A stretch of 64,000 nt of DNA, taken from positions 670,854 to 734,853 of the forward strand of contig CH003282.1 of NCBI GenBank assembly GCA_000149265.1, given 5' to 3'. The position numbers were made by a program, and so were the translations under genes. Shown here piece after piece: positions 25,401 through 38,429 of this stretch. The notes under the pieces were generated by a model that was not told the origin of the DNA, ran no database searches, and was given only the letters and a program-made list of their open reading frames with translations. The stretch's first letter is position 1, and every line of letters begins with the position of its first letter. Origin of the DNA: Ciona savignyi. Taxonomy: Eukaryota; Chordata; Ascidiacea; Phlebobranchia; Cionidae.

Positions 25401-28388
25401 ATTCAACGGTAATTGCTTCCTGTTCAGTTAAATCACACCAGTTTGTTAGTTGATCGCTAAACTATTGTTTATATTTGCATAGCTATAACTGAACTACCCT
25501 GAGAGCTTTGGCACTGTGTAAATACTGCCCTGAAACTAAAGTTATACAAACATAATGTGAAGAAATCTGCAATCTAACACGCGTTATTGCGTCTGCACGT
25601 TAACCGATGTAGGTAATCATTTTGTAAGATTTGGATTTCTCGAAATACGTAGGACATTAAGTTGACATGTATACGTCGTATAGGCCTACTACATTATCTG
25701 ACGCGGATGGTTAATTCCTTGAGCACGTACGCCCAGACTGTATTTTTGCCTGCATCATAATTATTTAAAATCACCCCAATAAACTTTTGAAAATCTATTT
25801 TATGCTTTTTAAATCTCTAAATGTATTTAAATTAGTCACAAGTCAGTCGGTCTTAATGCAATAAAGTTCTATGAAATATTAACACAATTTCCCCGCAATT
25901 TCAAGAAAATATGTTATAAATTTACGTGCGATGGACGATACAAAAACAAACAAAAATTGTCATATATGTCAAAACTCGTGATTTTATATTGTGGAACTAT
26001 GCCAACAATATTGTTTTATACACTGGACTACAACTAAAACTGTTTAATAGGCCAGGACTACGTTTGTTTGTTAGCACGCTTAATAATTCAAAGAAAAATC
26101 ATTTTAGGTGTTTAATTTTTGTACCAACCATGCCTGACGGATTATATGGTATTTTAATGCAATCACGCGAATAAAGCCATTAAAATAACTTGTGATAGAT
26201 TACGTTAATAAACACGAGTGATCGACCACTACTGCGTTATTATCGGGTGTATGTCTATGCGCTTAATTCATGTACGACACAATACTGAAAGTAGTCCCGA
26301 TCGTTTGGATATTTTATTATTTGAATTACTGTTTTCATTAACTACTAAACATTAATAAAGTGGCCCATTACACCACCACCGTTTAATGATAATCAGTAAC
26401 ATGTATCTATATAAGCCTAAGGATAAAATCCTGCTTTGTTCTATGCTATATTATTATCCTAAAACCAAGCGTTTATGTTGGGTCGTCATAAACCAGACCT
26501 CATCCTCGAGCAACCTAAGTGAAACCCACCCATAACAACTGGTTCTAATACTGACACAATATTTGTCTTTTCGAAAGTTCTATCTGGTACAGATCACCTT
26601 AATTCAGCAATAAGTATTTTTATCATAATAATATTCAATTTTTTTAAAAATTATGTGACCGGTAAAATTAGATATGGGTCATTTTTATTTTGTATCTGTA
26701 GTTTTAAGGGAGAATTTTTTTTCTATTGTTATACTATTCATGTTTACCATTAAAGAATTAATATTTTCACCAGTTGGTAATACATTGTGTAATTAAGGTG
26801 TATACATTTACTGTTTTAAAGATTCTAAAAAATGTTATTTGTACCACAGGGTGTATGTTATGACTTGGCCAACCCTCAGGCCATAAGAATACATGTCAAT
26901 CAAGCAACCTGTTAGCTGCATTACCGCTATGCAACATTGACCTATTTAAGTTTTGGTATGTATACCAGAGTTTTTACACATGTTAGGCTAACATTTTCCT
27001 AATTAGGTATATCGAAACAGTTTTAATAATAAAACACCACATTAAACTACATTATGTCACATGCGTGCTTTGTTGTACTGTTACCTTCACGAACAGCACA
27101 ATTTTCGGATCAGGTTTAGAAGGGTTTTCTTCGGAATTTTGTCCATTTACAACTAAAGATGTACTGGTTGATTCACTTGGCTTCTAAACATGCAGGAAAG
27201 GAAAATAAAAAAAATGAAAACATGCAAGTTACTTTAGTAAGATTATCACCTTTATTGTTTCATGTTTGTTGGTTGAATCTTCATAGAAACAACATAAATA
27301 TTAGTAAAATAATGATGTCAATGCCAGTTTATTTTTTATATTGTTAAACCATGAACATAACCGAATCCATCTTGGAACTTAAAAAAACATTGGGACATGC
27401 AACAACCTTTATCATTAGGGATATAAAATGTTCAGTTGTCTCGCCATTTTCATTGACTGTATGGATCTCGTTGACATCCTATATTTTGAGTTAAAATGTT
27501 TACAAATTTAACGCTTCTCTTTATACATATATTTTATATATATATAGGGCCATTTAGCAATGCCAAGTATTTATGGGAATAAAGATGAACATTCTATCCT
27601 ATCCTAATTTACTAATTTATATATATTATACCGGCACCAGTACAGTAGAATAAATAGGGCAGATGTCCATCCTATTGAATAATTAATATATAATTTCTAT
27701 TGAGTGGGCAAGACATTATATATCCTTTATTATCATTGATAAATATTACTTTGAGGACTTATCCATGGTTATCACTTAATAACTTAGGCCCAGTCTAGTT
27801 TCTGGCATACAGGGTATAAAACTGTTAAAAATAATGAGGGAGTGTTAACCACGTTTTAACCACCACTGTTTGTAAAACCCTTTTTTTTACAGTACATTGT
27901 TTCTACAAAAAGGTTCCCACTGTGTTTTGTTATGAAAACTGTAAAAAATTTCCCAAGGCTTCTAATCATGAGGAAGATTCTCTTATATTCCTGTTTCAAT
28001 CAGGTTTATTTTTTAGCTGTTTTTACTACAACCACTGTAAAATAATGGGTCTCATTCATTGCTTTCTTCATTAGTACCGGTACTCTCGGTTTACTAAAAA
28101 AAATATTACTTAAAGGTAGAAACTTACATCAGTCAATTTCATCTCTGAAACACCTTGAACTACTGACTCTGCCATGCTTGCCAATGGTCGGGGATCGTCT
28201 GCGCTTGCCGATGATGCAGTAGACTGCTGGTCAAAATCGTAACGATGCTCGACTGGTGGCGGGGGAGGTAACTCTTCTTCTTGGTAATGGTGCAAATAAT
28301 CGTTGTCGTTGTTCGGTACTTCAGGATTGGGTTGTTCAGGTAAATAATCAGAACCTTCAACCTGTGAATAGATACGTGATGTTAACAA
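19456..28388 (-). CDS. Chloride intracellular channel-like protein (CLIC), long isoform
   Basis: CLIC proteins have a GST omega-like fold, with a thioredoxin-like N-domain and an all-helical C-domain, and move between soluble and membrane forms. Exons in coding order: 28361-28128 (possibly from ATG 28388), 27183-27085, 21515-21406, 20930-20689, 20006-19822, 19629-19456 (stop). Phases agree at every junction. Family landmarks: [31 protein letters not shown], the cis-Pro region [44 protein letters not shown], the acidic foot loop [29 protein letters not shown] and the C-terminal GIHRYL. The catalytic-site Cys of the vertebrate redox motif is present as GCCPF, next to a second Cys. The N-terminal extension of about 120 residues is acidic and Pro-rich ([12 protein letters not shown]), like the extended vertebrate CLIC5/CLIC6 forms. 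Starting at ATG 28388 gives 356 residues. That ATG is followed by a good acceptor (ctattcacag), so a further upstream exon is equally possible. Confidence 0.93.
20163..20341 (-). repeat. (AAACT)n-tailed dispersed repeat, copy 1
   Basis: About 175 bp starting with (TAGTT)-type repeats, then TTTCCACGATGAAAACACG, GCAAAACGACAGTCGTTAGA and GACGTGGCCGCTAAACCC. It is closely similar to the copy at 23419. Read on the minus strand it ends in an AATAAACTAAACTAAACTA tail, as in a retrotransposed SINE or a LINE 3' end. It lies in a CLIC intron. Confidence 0.8.
23419..23581 (-). repeat. (AAACT)n-tailed dispersed repeat, copy 2
   Basis: The same family and orientation as the copy at 20163, sharing GGCAAAACGACAGTCGTTAG and AATTTGACGTGGCCGCTAA. 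It lies in the same CLIC intron region, between the alternative first exon and the common exons. Confidence 0.8.
24635..24727 (-). CDS. Alternative first coding exon of the CLIC gene (short isoform)
   Basis: A minus-strand ATG at 24727-24725 opens 31 codons, [19 protein letters not shown], ending in phase 0 at a GT donor (AAG|gttggt). Joined to the exon at 21515, it reads ..INLFIK|AGSDREC.., aligning with ..KIVLFVK|AGSD.. encoded by the upstream exon at 27085. It thus supplies the same first beta strand in the same phase, giving a 267-residue protein close to the usual 240-255 of short CLICs. An in-frame ATG at 24778 could add 17 residues. The donor is weaker than the others in the gene. Family knowledge: vertebrate CLIC4/5 genes also use alternative first exons here. 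Expression is inferred. Confidence 0.72.
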
Positions 28389-28399
28389 ACATATTCTTA

Positions 28400-30700
28400 C
28401 TAATGTTTACAACCTACATACTAACGCAAAATGGACTAAACATTATTTTATCAAACCAAATGAAAAATTTAATTATGTCCTTCATAGTTGTATTTACATA
28501 ATTTACATTTTATTTGTAAAATAGCACTTGCGTTTAAAAGAATCTGACAAAGTAAAACAAGCTTTCAATTTTATAAAACAACAACCCTGATCCTCACATG
28601 CAACTTACAAAACCTTTTCGTTATATATATATAATATATATATACACAAAAACAATTGACAGTTACATTATGGCCAAAATGTGCACAATGTATGGCTGCA
28701 TTGTAAAGAAATAGAGATGACAAACTGACTGTAAACACCTATGGTATGGTGGATGTAACTAAATACGCTTATAGTGAAACATTTGAATTCAGTGGCCACC
28801 CCCATTTGTAGGTTGCTTGGAAATCTCTAACTCTTTATAATGCAGCTATACAGTGTGCACATTTGGCAACCTATTACCATGCATAGGAGCTTTTTATCAT
28901 TACATGTCTTGTAAAAGCTGTTAAAGGCATACAATTTTTAACGTATCATGAATGCTTGAAGCACTTGGTACTATCCTGGTTGCACACGAAAGCTATGCTT
29001 GTTGCTTAAACATTTCTAGAGCGGTATATTATTTCTACTTTAAAAAATTCTTTATTACAATTAAACATATTAAATTCAATTAAACAAGAACGAATACCAC
29101 AATTCACGACAAATGTATCAAATTACTCTGTAACAATTGTCAAATGGCACACTCTTAAGAGCCGATTATCCTATTTTTAAAATGTTCTTACTCTTATATA
29201 CTACACTAAAATCGCACAAGCTACATGCTAGTTTGTATGCCAGGTCTTTATACAGACGTTTTTGTAATGTAATTTCTTTTAAAAGATTACGCTACAAATG
29301 CTTTGCAGACTGCAAAAACAATGTGCAATCACTGCCCATATATAGCAATAAAACTCTTAGTACAGCATACTATTTCTATGTCGGTTTATTGTTGTTAATT
29401 TTATGAATGTTGCGAACTCGTATGACCTAAACATTTCTTTACTGTACATAGTTAGATCAATTTTGAATTGCGTATTGCTGGATTCCCAATTATATTTACG
29501 TTCATTTCAAATACTAAAATTATCTACTACTTGGATTCAAAATAGAAACATCAGCATTATATTTGAACTAATGACTATATAAAACACTGATTAATAGATG
29601 GGCTTTAATTATGTGCATACATTCTTTCTAAATACGCCTTTAAACTTTACATATAAATGTATATATGAAACAAACACTATCACAAGTAGAAGCAGACAGA
29701 ACACCAACGTAATCGATAAAAATAAATCGTCATTTCCGCCAGGATTACTCATACTTGTGCTGCGGTTTATCACTATTTCGTCTGGACGGTTGTCTTAGTC
29801 GGTTTGAGCAACGCACTTCGTGGATATTGCCCACTGGACTAACATGTTGAACTAAAACAGTAGAAACGTCCCAATCTTATACAAAACTCTACTGCAATAG
29901 TTCCGGTAAATGACCTGTTGTTTAGAGGCATCAGATGATTGCCTGAGATATAACGCCACCTACGTGTTATCCACCCACAAGGAAAAACATAAATATTCTA
30001 TCATATATTGGATATTCATCATGTTATAACTGTTTTATTGGAGTACTTTCCATCCGAATAGTATAAGGCATATAATAGCAATTTAAAGTTCTAATCGGAA
30101 ATGTGTTTACTACATATAGGATATACATATATGTTGGATTCGGGCTTTTTATTTTTATGGGAAAGTTCTTACAAAGAATAACCCAAACAGGTAATTGTTT
30201 ACAAGGCCAAACCAGTAAGCCGGTATACTTGCTTCTGTAGTCTTTTAAAAAAGTTTTAAAAAAGAACAACGAAGGGCCGGTGGAATGGATAAACATTATA
30301 GTTTGATTTTACTTATTGTGCCCATTGTGGATGTGGAAGACCCAAATTTAAATTTTCAATTAAACTCGTTTCGTGCAACTATATTAATGTAGTTAAATGA
30401 AGGTTGTTGTCTTACGATAATAAAGATAAAGCATAATAAGAACCATTTAATAAACTGAAGAAGACGACAGCACAACAATGCTGGTTAAACTCACTGCAAT
30501 GATAAAAAATACAACAATCTTATTAAGTCGCTGACATATTTACAATGCAAAACAAATAAATGTAAAACAAAGTTGCATTAAAAAGGCCACAAACACCTGT
30601 GAAGTAAATCGCGAAACCGAGGTGGACGTTGCTTGAAACCAGTGGAGTCATACGTTGAACAAACGATATGGAAATTTTACCACACTACAACTTTGGGACT
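28400..30700. other. Region upstream of the CLIC gene, no gene recognised
   Basis: AT-rich sequence with an ATATAT-rich patch near 28625-28645 and a degenerate SINE family A copy at about 29785-30010. Short ORFs occur but have neither recognisable motifs nor splice partners. The CLIC long-isoform promoter and any leader exon would be expected here. Confidence 0.5.
29785..30010 (+). repeat. Degenerate SINE family A copy
   Basis: Family landmarks, eroded: GCAACGCACTTCG, CACTGGACTAACATGTTGAA, ACTGCAATAGTTCCGGTAA, GATGATTGCC, and the tail AAAAACATAAATATTCTATC. Confidence 0.55.
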
Positions 30701-30714
30701 ACAGATTATCTAGA

Positions 30715-30965
30715 TGGGTTAGTGCGTCGCATTTTAGCTGATGGGCTGTAGGTTCGAAACGGTCGCTAACTAGTCAGTTATGTCCTTGGGCAAGGCACTT
30801 AACAGGCATTGCCTAAACTTAGTAAACTGATGGCTTCTACCAAATCGAAGACACGTTTAAATCATACACAACACACTACAATATCTGACTATTGCCAGTG
30901 TACTAAATGATGCTCATTGCGTTTTTCCATCACGGGGTAAACATGAATATTCTATTCTAACCCGA
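30715..30965 (+). repeat. tRNA-derived SINE family A, best-preserved 5' part
   Basis: This copy shows the likely tRNA origin. A box A-like TAGATGGGTTAGTGCGTC is followed about 30 bp later by a box B-like GTAGGTTCGAAAC. The family body follows: ATGTCCTTGGGCAAGGCACT, CATTGCCTAAACTTAGT, AATCATACACAACACACTAC and CACGGGGTAAACATGAATAT. RNA polymerase III promotion is inferred from the two boxes. Confidence 0.75.
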
Positions 30966-31019
30966 CTGTTGGCAGAATAGGACAATTGGTCGTGCTATAA
31001 CTCTCTATTTCGTTTCATC

Positions 31020-31205
31020 AACGGGAGGATATACTATTGCCATGTTTTTTAATTTTTTTACCGAGCTCAGGGTTAATTAATATGATGGACTCAAACTAAG
31101 CCATTTGAACATACGACCGTTCATATACTATTGCCATGTTTTTTTAATTTTTTTACCGGCTTTAGTTTCGAACCCATGATGGGCTGTAACCTTGCGGCTG
31201 AATAC
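31020..31205 (-). repeat. Duplicated tRNA-like SINE (family B) fragments
   Basis: The block ATACTATTGCCATGTTTTTT + AATTTTTTTACCG occurs twice about 95 bp apart. The second is followed by GTTTCGAACCCATGATGGG, a box B in minus orientation. CGACCGTTCATA adjoins the box A side. This resembles the tRNA-Ser/Leu-like repeats near 39.8 kb and 61.1 kb. Confidence 0.55.
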
Positions 31206-31209
31206 CGCC

Positions 31210-34200
31210 GGTTAGTGGATAAAGTTAAGTGTTCTTAATAAACGAACGAAATACGAAAACAAACGCAGCTTATGAAAAGACTGTAATAGATACAAAGGAC
31301 TTGTGTTCAAAACGCACATAAATAAGAAACGAGACGGTACTTTAATAATTGATGTATAGTTTTGAAATAAATATTTACAAAACGACATGTTAGAATATCG
31401 TAAATCAATTATTGTTGGAATGTTTTATTTCAGTATTTTGTTGCACTGTAAAGAGCATTCGAGGTTATTCTAATTGCAAAAGGCATTTAAAACAAGGACC
31501 TAGTATACAAGTAACACCTCTAGTGGGGTGTTTAAGTTATACCTTAACGGAAGAAGAAATGTGTCACAAGCAATCGTCACATAATACTTACAGTATCGTA
31601 TACGGGGACTTCCATGTTGAAGCTTTAAGAAGAATTGCCGCGACAACAGCACTTTTCTACTACGAAAATACAACTACGACCTGCAAAGACGCTTAATACT
31701 TGTCAGTCAACCTGCACTAAACAAGAACGTCGAACTACTTAGCCAAGCAATTGAAATACGGCCTGACCAAAGTGGCCGTTATTTACCCGTGAGTAAAGAG
31801 CCAATACTGTACGAGCACTTATAGCCTGTCCTTAAACGCTTCAAAGAGCGGGAAAACTAGACTTTCTTCGCAAATAAAGACTTAATATTTTGAATTTATT
31901 GGATGGAGCATAGTAGTTCTGTCTCCCACATTATTGAAATATTTATAAGGCCAAATATTTAACTATTAACATCATACTAATTTGAGAGGCTTTAGAGAAT
32001 CCATCCAGCTGCATCATATCAAGTCATGCTCTACAATCATGTTTACATTTGCACAGATTACCACCCGTTTGTTTATCTGCTCTACATTTCCAACATCCAA
32101 ACAATGTAGAATAGCTTTGATGAGCTAACTACCTGTACCCTATACATCTGCGCGACTTAACCGTCGTGTCGAAATAGTAAAAAATGACTACAATAAATTT
32201 TCCACCACGAGGCCAGCTGCACTATTGCTAACTAAATGTAAAAATACACTATACTGCCTTGTGTTGTTATTGGATAACGGTTTGCGATAAGAAATCCACC
32301 TGCCACAATAAAACCGCACGCACCAGTTCGAATGAATAGACCTTTTAAGACTTACTCATTGTACAATTCTAAAGAACTTGTGCTACGTTACAAACAAAGA
32401 AATTAAGAAAGGTGAACTATATACAAAACAGTGTTTTAGCACTTTCACGGATTATTCAAGAGTCTACATGTCCTTTTACGCCACTTCTTGTTTTGTTGAT
32501 CATGCAGATGGTACGGTCTGTAATACATTAATAGGCAAATTGCCTTGTGTTCTAAATCTATATGACGTGCCACTATATTTCTCAATTCTAACTTTTACTT
32601 TTTTTCTGGGGGGTATAGTGAATACACAATAGGCAACAATTATTTAATTTAATACGACAGTTTTTTATCAGCCTGTAGAAAACGTTGCCAATACATCTTT
32701 CACTGTTACAAGTGTTACAATAAAGGCGTAGAATAATAGATATTTATAACTTGCAAATCAAACACAGTAAAAACGTTTCGTTTTGGCTGGGGTAATGATT
32801 AATTTCCGGAAGAACAAACTTTGAAAATATCTTTAACTATAATGCCTTGTAATCCTGCCTGGTAACTCATTTTAAAATATTAATAATTTAAAACAAACCT
32901 ATACCAAAATAAACAACTACTGTAGCCTACATTGATTATAATTGGCAAATTTAGGTCAATTCTCACAAAAAACTTCTGTCTGCATACCATAAAATTAAAA
33001 TGATATGAATCTAATATTATACTAATATTTAATATTGCATCTATTGTGCACTTGCGTATACGGCTTAGATGCTATGCAATAAGTCTGTGAATACCACATA
33101 TCCCACATTTCCCGCGAGTTAAATTAAAATAAGATTACAGCTGTACTCTCATATGAATAGACGGAATTGAAAGTTGCCACTTAACAAGAGAAGCGAAGGT
33201 TAAGGACCATCATAGCGAAACTGTCCGCTAAGTCATGCTGTACAGTGCTCGAACGGTCTGTTTGTTCACCCGATTAATTATTAACGGATCCACATTGCGT
33301 AACCGACTTATAGGAATATATATACAGTATATATAGCGATGTTTGGCTCCACTCCTAAAATTTGCAAAAAATGCGCTGTGATTTCAATCCTAAATTCCCA
33401 ATCATGCAAACCTCATGGAAAATTACTTACGGCTCGCTATATTCAGGCAGATTAAATTCGGAAACATTTTCACAAAGCTAACACATTCCCTCTTTTTCCT
33501 CATTATCCAAATATTTTTATTACCTAGTTACTGCAATTTTCAAAGCAAGTTATTATGGTAATATTGCTTTAAAGTCATTTGGTCTTGTAGGCAGTTAGCA
33601 TTTAGTCTATTTAAATTTTGACTTCGATAGCGCAACGATGCAAGTGACTGGAATATAAGCATGACTAGCCTACACAGTTAAATAAATTTTGATTTGGCTA
33701 TAGGCATGTTCGTGTCCGACCTCCAGTATCTTTTTGATGTGGAGTGAATCTTTTATTAGGGTTCCTAATAAAAACAATGGAATACATGCTTCTAAAAAAG
33801 AACAATAGATGGTGTTTACACTTGTTATTAGAATGCAGTCTTACAAATTGTTCTTTGATGTAAGCGCTTTTGCCATCGTCGAATTAACGCGGCGCGGCAC
33901 ATTTATCTTTTAGGTTATTAGTACTAAAATCATGAATAATATTTAACATTTATAAACTTAATTAAATAAAAGACTGTATTATTACCAGAAATAACTACTT
34001 AGGCTCAGTCACTTCCAAATATATCATCTGCTTTTCAATGAAAAGTTTGGTCGTTTTTTTTATAAAGGGGTTCAGTGGAAGGTTTCTTTATTGTAATTGA
34101 AATTAGTCAAAGTGTGCGTTCGACGACATAATAGTAACTAGCCAAATTTTCTAACTTGATGCCTGTGTAATGTTTGTTTCTAGAACATTTAATGAAACTT

Positions 34201-34740
34201 TACTTAATTACATTGCCCATTATTGTGTAGATACACGAACATGTTTTATGCGTTTAAAACTGATTAGCATGTTTCGCTGTGTTTTTACTATTAAAGGAGC
34301 ACAAAACTATTATTAGTCATGTGTTTAAATGTCTAACTGCTCTAATTGATCATTAAATTGAGAACTGGCAGTTTTCGGAAAGGGTCCGGGTGTGACTTGT
34401 TGCACCAAGCTGTCGTCACAGAATTGTCGATAATTATGTGACCTGCTCCTACCGTGATACACGCGCGGTCTCGATCCTCGATAAACTGTTCACACACCAA
34501 TGTTGATCAATTAGAAAAATATATTTTGAATTCGTGATATGAGTCAAAGATGTGGAATATGGCAGATGTGAAGCGGTGCAGCCTCTATAAAAATAATAAT
34601 TCAACACGATCCAATATTAAAATATACAATGAAAACGATGAAATGTTGACCAATCTATTATAGAACCTTTACTGAGGTGATCACTATCTACGATAATAAC
34701 AATCGATAGATCCTGGTTTGCTCATACATTAAAGACAGAC
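31210..34740. other. Gene-free stretch
   Basis: No exon, RNA gene or well-defined repeat could be supported. Open frames at 31412-31696 (94 codons) and 32378-32632 (84 codons) have no recognised motif and no convincing splice partner. A short AT palindrome (ATATATACAGTATATAT) occurs near 33317. Confidence 0.5.
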
Positions 34741-34747
34741 GGTTTTT

Positions 34748-35275
34748 CCAGGCTTGTCCATGGGAAATGTCCCATGGAATGGGATTGGACAGCACGAAAG
34801 GAATCCACGGGAAAGTAGCCAAGTGCTTTGCCTAAAACCTAAGTTTTTAATAAAAAAATCTTAGTTGGTGTAATTTTGTCTTGTCTGCCGTGTAGGAGCT
34901 TCGTTTCAATCTGGCAACACTGCTTTGCGCACCATACTCGCTGATATAGTCTGCCATTGTTGCTGTAGCTTGAGAAACTACCCGAACAAACTGAATTATC
35001 ACTATATCAGAAGCAGTTAAGGTGCAGAAAATTGAAAATTTACTGAATGAGCACAGTGACTCGAAATACGAGTGCCAGAATGATAAGAAATTGTCATATA
35101 TCGACAGCTCTTCTAAACTTTAAAGTTAACAAAGCCAAAAAGTTTTGTCGTTTTGTATCTTGTACATGTAGTCTTATCTAGTAGGCCTACTCATTGAACT
35201 TAAATTTTTATAAATATAATAACTTTTATTGAATTGTCTTTTGATGGGAATCCCACGGAATGGGATGGGACAGGC
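34748..35275. repeat. Candidate inverted-repeat element
   Basis: The left end has CAGGCTTGTCCATGGGAA and GTCCCATGGAATGGGATTGG. The right end has GGGAATCCCACGGAATGGGA then TGGGACAGGCAT, roughly the reverse complement of the left start. No clear target-site duplication was found, so this may be a decayed MITE. Confidence 0.35.
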
Positions 35276-35299
35276 ATAAATTGCTATGTGTTAGAATTT

Positions 35300-35445
35300 T
35301 CATGTTTATTCTCGTGAATGGGAAAACCAAGGGGGGTATAGGCAATGTCCGTTAAGTGCCTCACCCAAGAACACGATCGACTAGCTAGCAAGCAGTTCCG
35401 TACCTGCAACCCTTCCACTGAAAGGCGACGCACTAATTCAATTCT
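35300..35445 (-). repeat. SINE family A copy with internal deletion
   Basis: Reads as the reverse complement of the family: TCATGTTTATTCTCGTGAAT, then directly GGCAATGTCCGTTAAGTGCC, then CTGCAACCCTTCCACTGAAA and GCGACGCACTAA. The middle third, normally present between the first two blocks, is missing. Confidence 0.75.
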
Positions 35446-36546
35446 AGCACATGAACGTTTAGCTAACAAACCCATACTGCCAGACTTACGGAATAAAAAA
35501 GGGAAAACACAACAAAAATGGATAGTCATATATGGCCGGAAAGCTTTGCTGCGGAGATGTAATTTATACATGACTTTTGGGTTAAAAAGTTACAGCTTGT
35601 ATTGTTTAACCATTTGGTTCCTTATCGATGAAAGAAAAAAATAGTTGTGTGGAATACAGTTGCAAATATATTATATATGGCACATGGAAACACAGTACTT
35701 AGCACATGACGAAAATTCCCTAAACTTTGCATGTATATTAAACACATGGCAGGATTGGCTTTTCGTTCCGAAATAATCTAAAAGGAGCTTTGAAGATGGG
35801 ATAATTTTTCGAAGACCTTAATGTAGCCGAACTTAATATTTGGGGTTTCACCCCGGAGGACAACCTTCAACTAATGAATTTTAAATTAACTTTTTTAGTG
35901 TTCTATGTTCTAGTGATTATAGCTTACAACACAATTATGACCATTCGAATTAATTTTGAAGGGGTATATATTTCAATTTGGTAACTCAGGGATCCTCAGG
36001 GAAAAAATGTTAGTTAAAATCAACTTGTGGAAATATGTAGTACCTTTATATTTTTCTAATTATAGCATTCTAGGATTAAAAAAAATTATTTCCCAAATAC
36101 GTTTGACCTAGTTAAGATATTACAGGATTTTGTAACATGTTATTCTCAATATGTATTGGTTCATTACATTAAAGTTTCAATGGGTAAGCCTACGCCAGGT
36201 AATTAACTATCCGTGGTTTTGTTTTTTTCTTTATAGGAACATATAACACATCAGTGAAAAAAAAACTTGGATTAAATTATGTTTTTACAGCATCCCGCAA
36301 AGACCAATTTTTATTTTTACTCATTATTTTTAAGTTACAGCACATGCCTTAGTATTTTGTACGTAAGGTCTTTGTGGTTTTACCATTTAGTGCGCTTTTT
36401 TGCTTTTATCTGTCCCGGTAAAAGAAAATTTAAGGTCGGTGTGGGGTATTCGTATATTTTTGCTTGTAATGAAATTTACTATCATTGAGTGTTGGTTTAA
36501 ATGTTAAAGTTAAAACAAATTATGCATAACCAACCATAAATATAAT

Positions 36547-38275
36547 ACTAGAGAGTGTCAACCACGTGTTATCCAGCAGTATTTTAAAAAACTCGGTTGT
36601 GTTACGGTATATTTTCTGTACGCAGAAACAATCGGGTTGCCTGGCTACCTCATCACACTTGGTATCTTAATTAAAGTGTATAACGTTTGTGTCAAGCAAT
36701 AACTAATGGGTTCCGGAGTTACCAATCCAAACGTTATATCAGTATTTTCTAATTAACCAAAACTGGTGATATGGCAACACTGGTATAAATTATACAAAAT
36801 GTATAATGTTTGTTACTGTAAGCAGAAACTAATGGGTTCCGAGTTAACAATCCAAACTTAATATCCATGGTTTTAGAATAAGGTATTCACATGGGTATAT
36901 TAACAAAAAAAACAATAGAAAGAAAAAAAAATTGTTGTTATACTATTGCGGGCTTCTCGGAGATATTTTAATTAATGTATTTTTCATTTTTTAATAATTT
37001 ACCGCAATAAAATGCTAATATAGTTTCCCTGGCGGTATTTATTAACAATTTGCCGCTGCATATCTAATATAGTTTAACTAACACTCCTAACAAGTAACTC
37101 TTTAGTTTTTTTTAAATTATGTTATTAACGGGAGTTAAAACAGACTAATCAATGGTTTGAGTACGGTTAAATAATGGGGCTTTCTCGGAAAATGATTCAT
37201 GGTGGTTATGGGGTATTTAAATCCTTTTTGTTTGCATTGAAATTTACAGTAACTTACGGTATGAAGTGTCCGTTTGTCACTTTCTAAGTTATTTTATTAC
37301 ACTTCTGCTTACAATATAAAGTCAATAATATTCCCAATTCCGAAATATCGGCTGTTATAGAATAACCGATGCCGAACGTTTGCAAAACGGCAATCATGCT
37401 TATATTCTTGGGCCTCTCGGGAATTTACCTGACGCAATTTACCCAGAATTTTTCACCGTATATCCAAACCATAATAGCTCACACCGCCATAAGATTCAAC
37501 TCGAAAGCGTAAATGTGAGTGATAACTAGTTTCCGTGGAATTTAATACATGGGGATTTCCCAGAAAAGGGTTAAAGATAGGTGTGCGACACACGCACATT
37601 TTTGTTTGTTTATATATTTTGTATTTATTTGTCTTAGTTTTGTATTTCCACCCCATTTATACGCGTAATAAAATTGTATTTATGATTAGTAATGCATATT
37701 TTGTTATGGGGGATTTCCCGAGGTAAACTGTTTTTTTTAAATTTAATTTTTTTTTTTGATTTATGTTGTACATCTTTTAATTTCTTAGAAATTTATACTA
37801 AATTAGTCCTTCTAATCCGAAAATATCGACGATAACGCCAAAAATGCACATTCACATCTTTTCGATAGCGGGAATTGCCCTTGTTTGATTTTTTTGTAAA
37901 ATTAAAGGTCGTAAAATAAAAGAAAAAAACGGAGTAAAATAAATAAGTGTTTTCTTCGGATTTGAAAGGAACCCATAATTTTTACGCGTGTGGATGAATT
38001 GAAGACACGAAAATTCAAAAAATAAATAAAGAATGTAAATATGAACAAAAAAGATGCGTATTTTTCACACCTATCCTTAATCCTTTTCCGGGAAATCCCC
38101 ATTGATTTAAATCCATTAAAACTAGTGATCAGTTAGATTTACGCTTTATATAGTACGGTGATATAAAAGCCAGGGAATCCGATCGTTTCTGCATGCAAAG
38201 ATATAGCGGCACCCAACAGTGGTTTTAAAAATAGTGGTGGTTCACATCACACTCTGTAGTTTTCCTGTAGGTCTG
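36547..38275. mobile_element. Family C transposon-like repeat with long inverted interior
   Basis: The left end CTAGAGAGTGTCAACCACGT is mirrored at the right end by an imperfect reverse complement finishing CACTCTGTAG. The inside is also partly inverted: GGGGATTTCCCAGAAAAGGG at 37551 mirrors CCTTTTCCGGGAAATCCCC near 38083. No coding potential and no certain target-site duplication. Related copies occur near 27.8, 49.4, 53.5 and 57.8 kb. Confidence 0.5.
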
Positions 38276-38316
38276 GCAGCCGCGTCTACTGTATTTATTT
38301 ATTTATATTCCTTTTT

Positions 38317-38429
38317 GTTAATGACGTGTTTTAACGACAATTCACTTTGCCGTCTTTTCCTGTACCTGTGTTCTGATTTGTTTCATTTGTCATAATTTAA
38401 TACTGGGTAAAATTTAATAAACTAAAACT
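38317..38429 (+). repeat. (AAACT)n-tailed dispersed repeat, copy 3
   Basis: Reads GACGTGTTTTAACGACAAT, then TTTGCCGTCTTTTCCTGTAC and the tail TTTAATAAACTAAAACT. It is in the opposite orientation to the copies at 20.2 and 23.4 kb. Confidence 0.65.

Noticed and set aside
31412-31696. 94-codon open frame preceded by a good acceptor
   Set aside because: No recognisable domain, no consistent neighbouring exon and no donor in frame.
35284-35644. Overlapping 95- and 99-codon ORFs on both strands
   Set aside because: Both read through a SINE family A copy.
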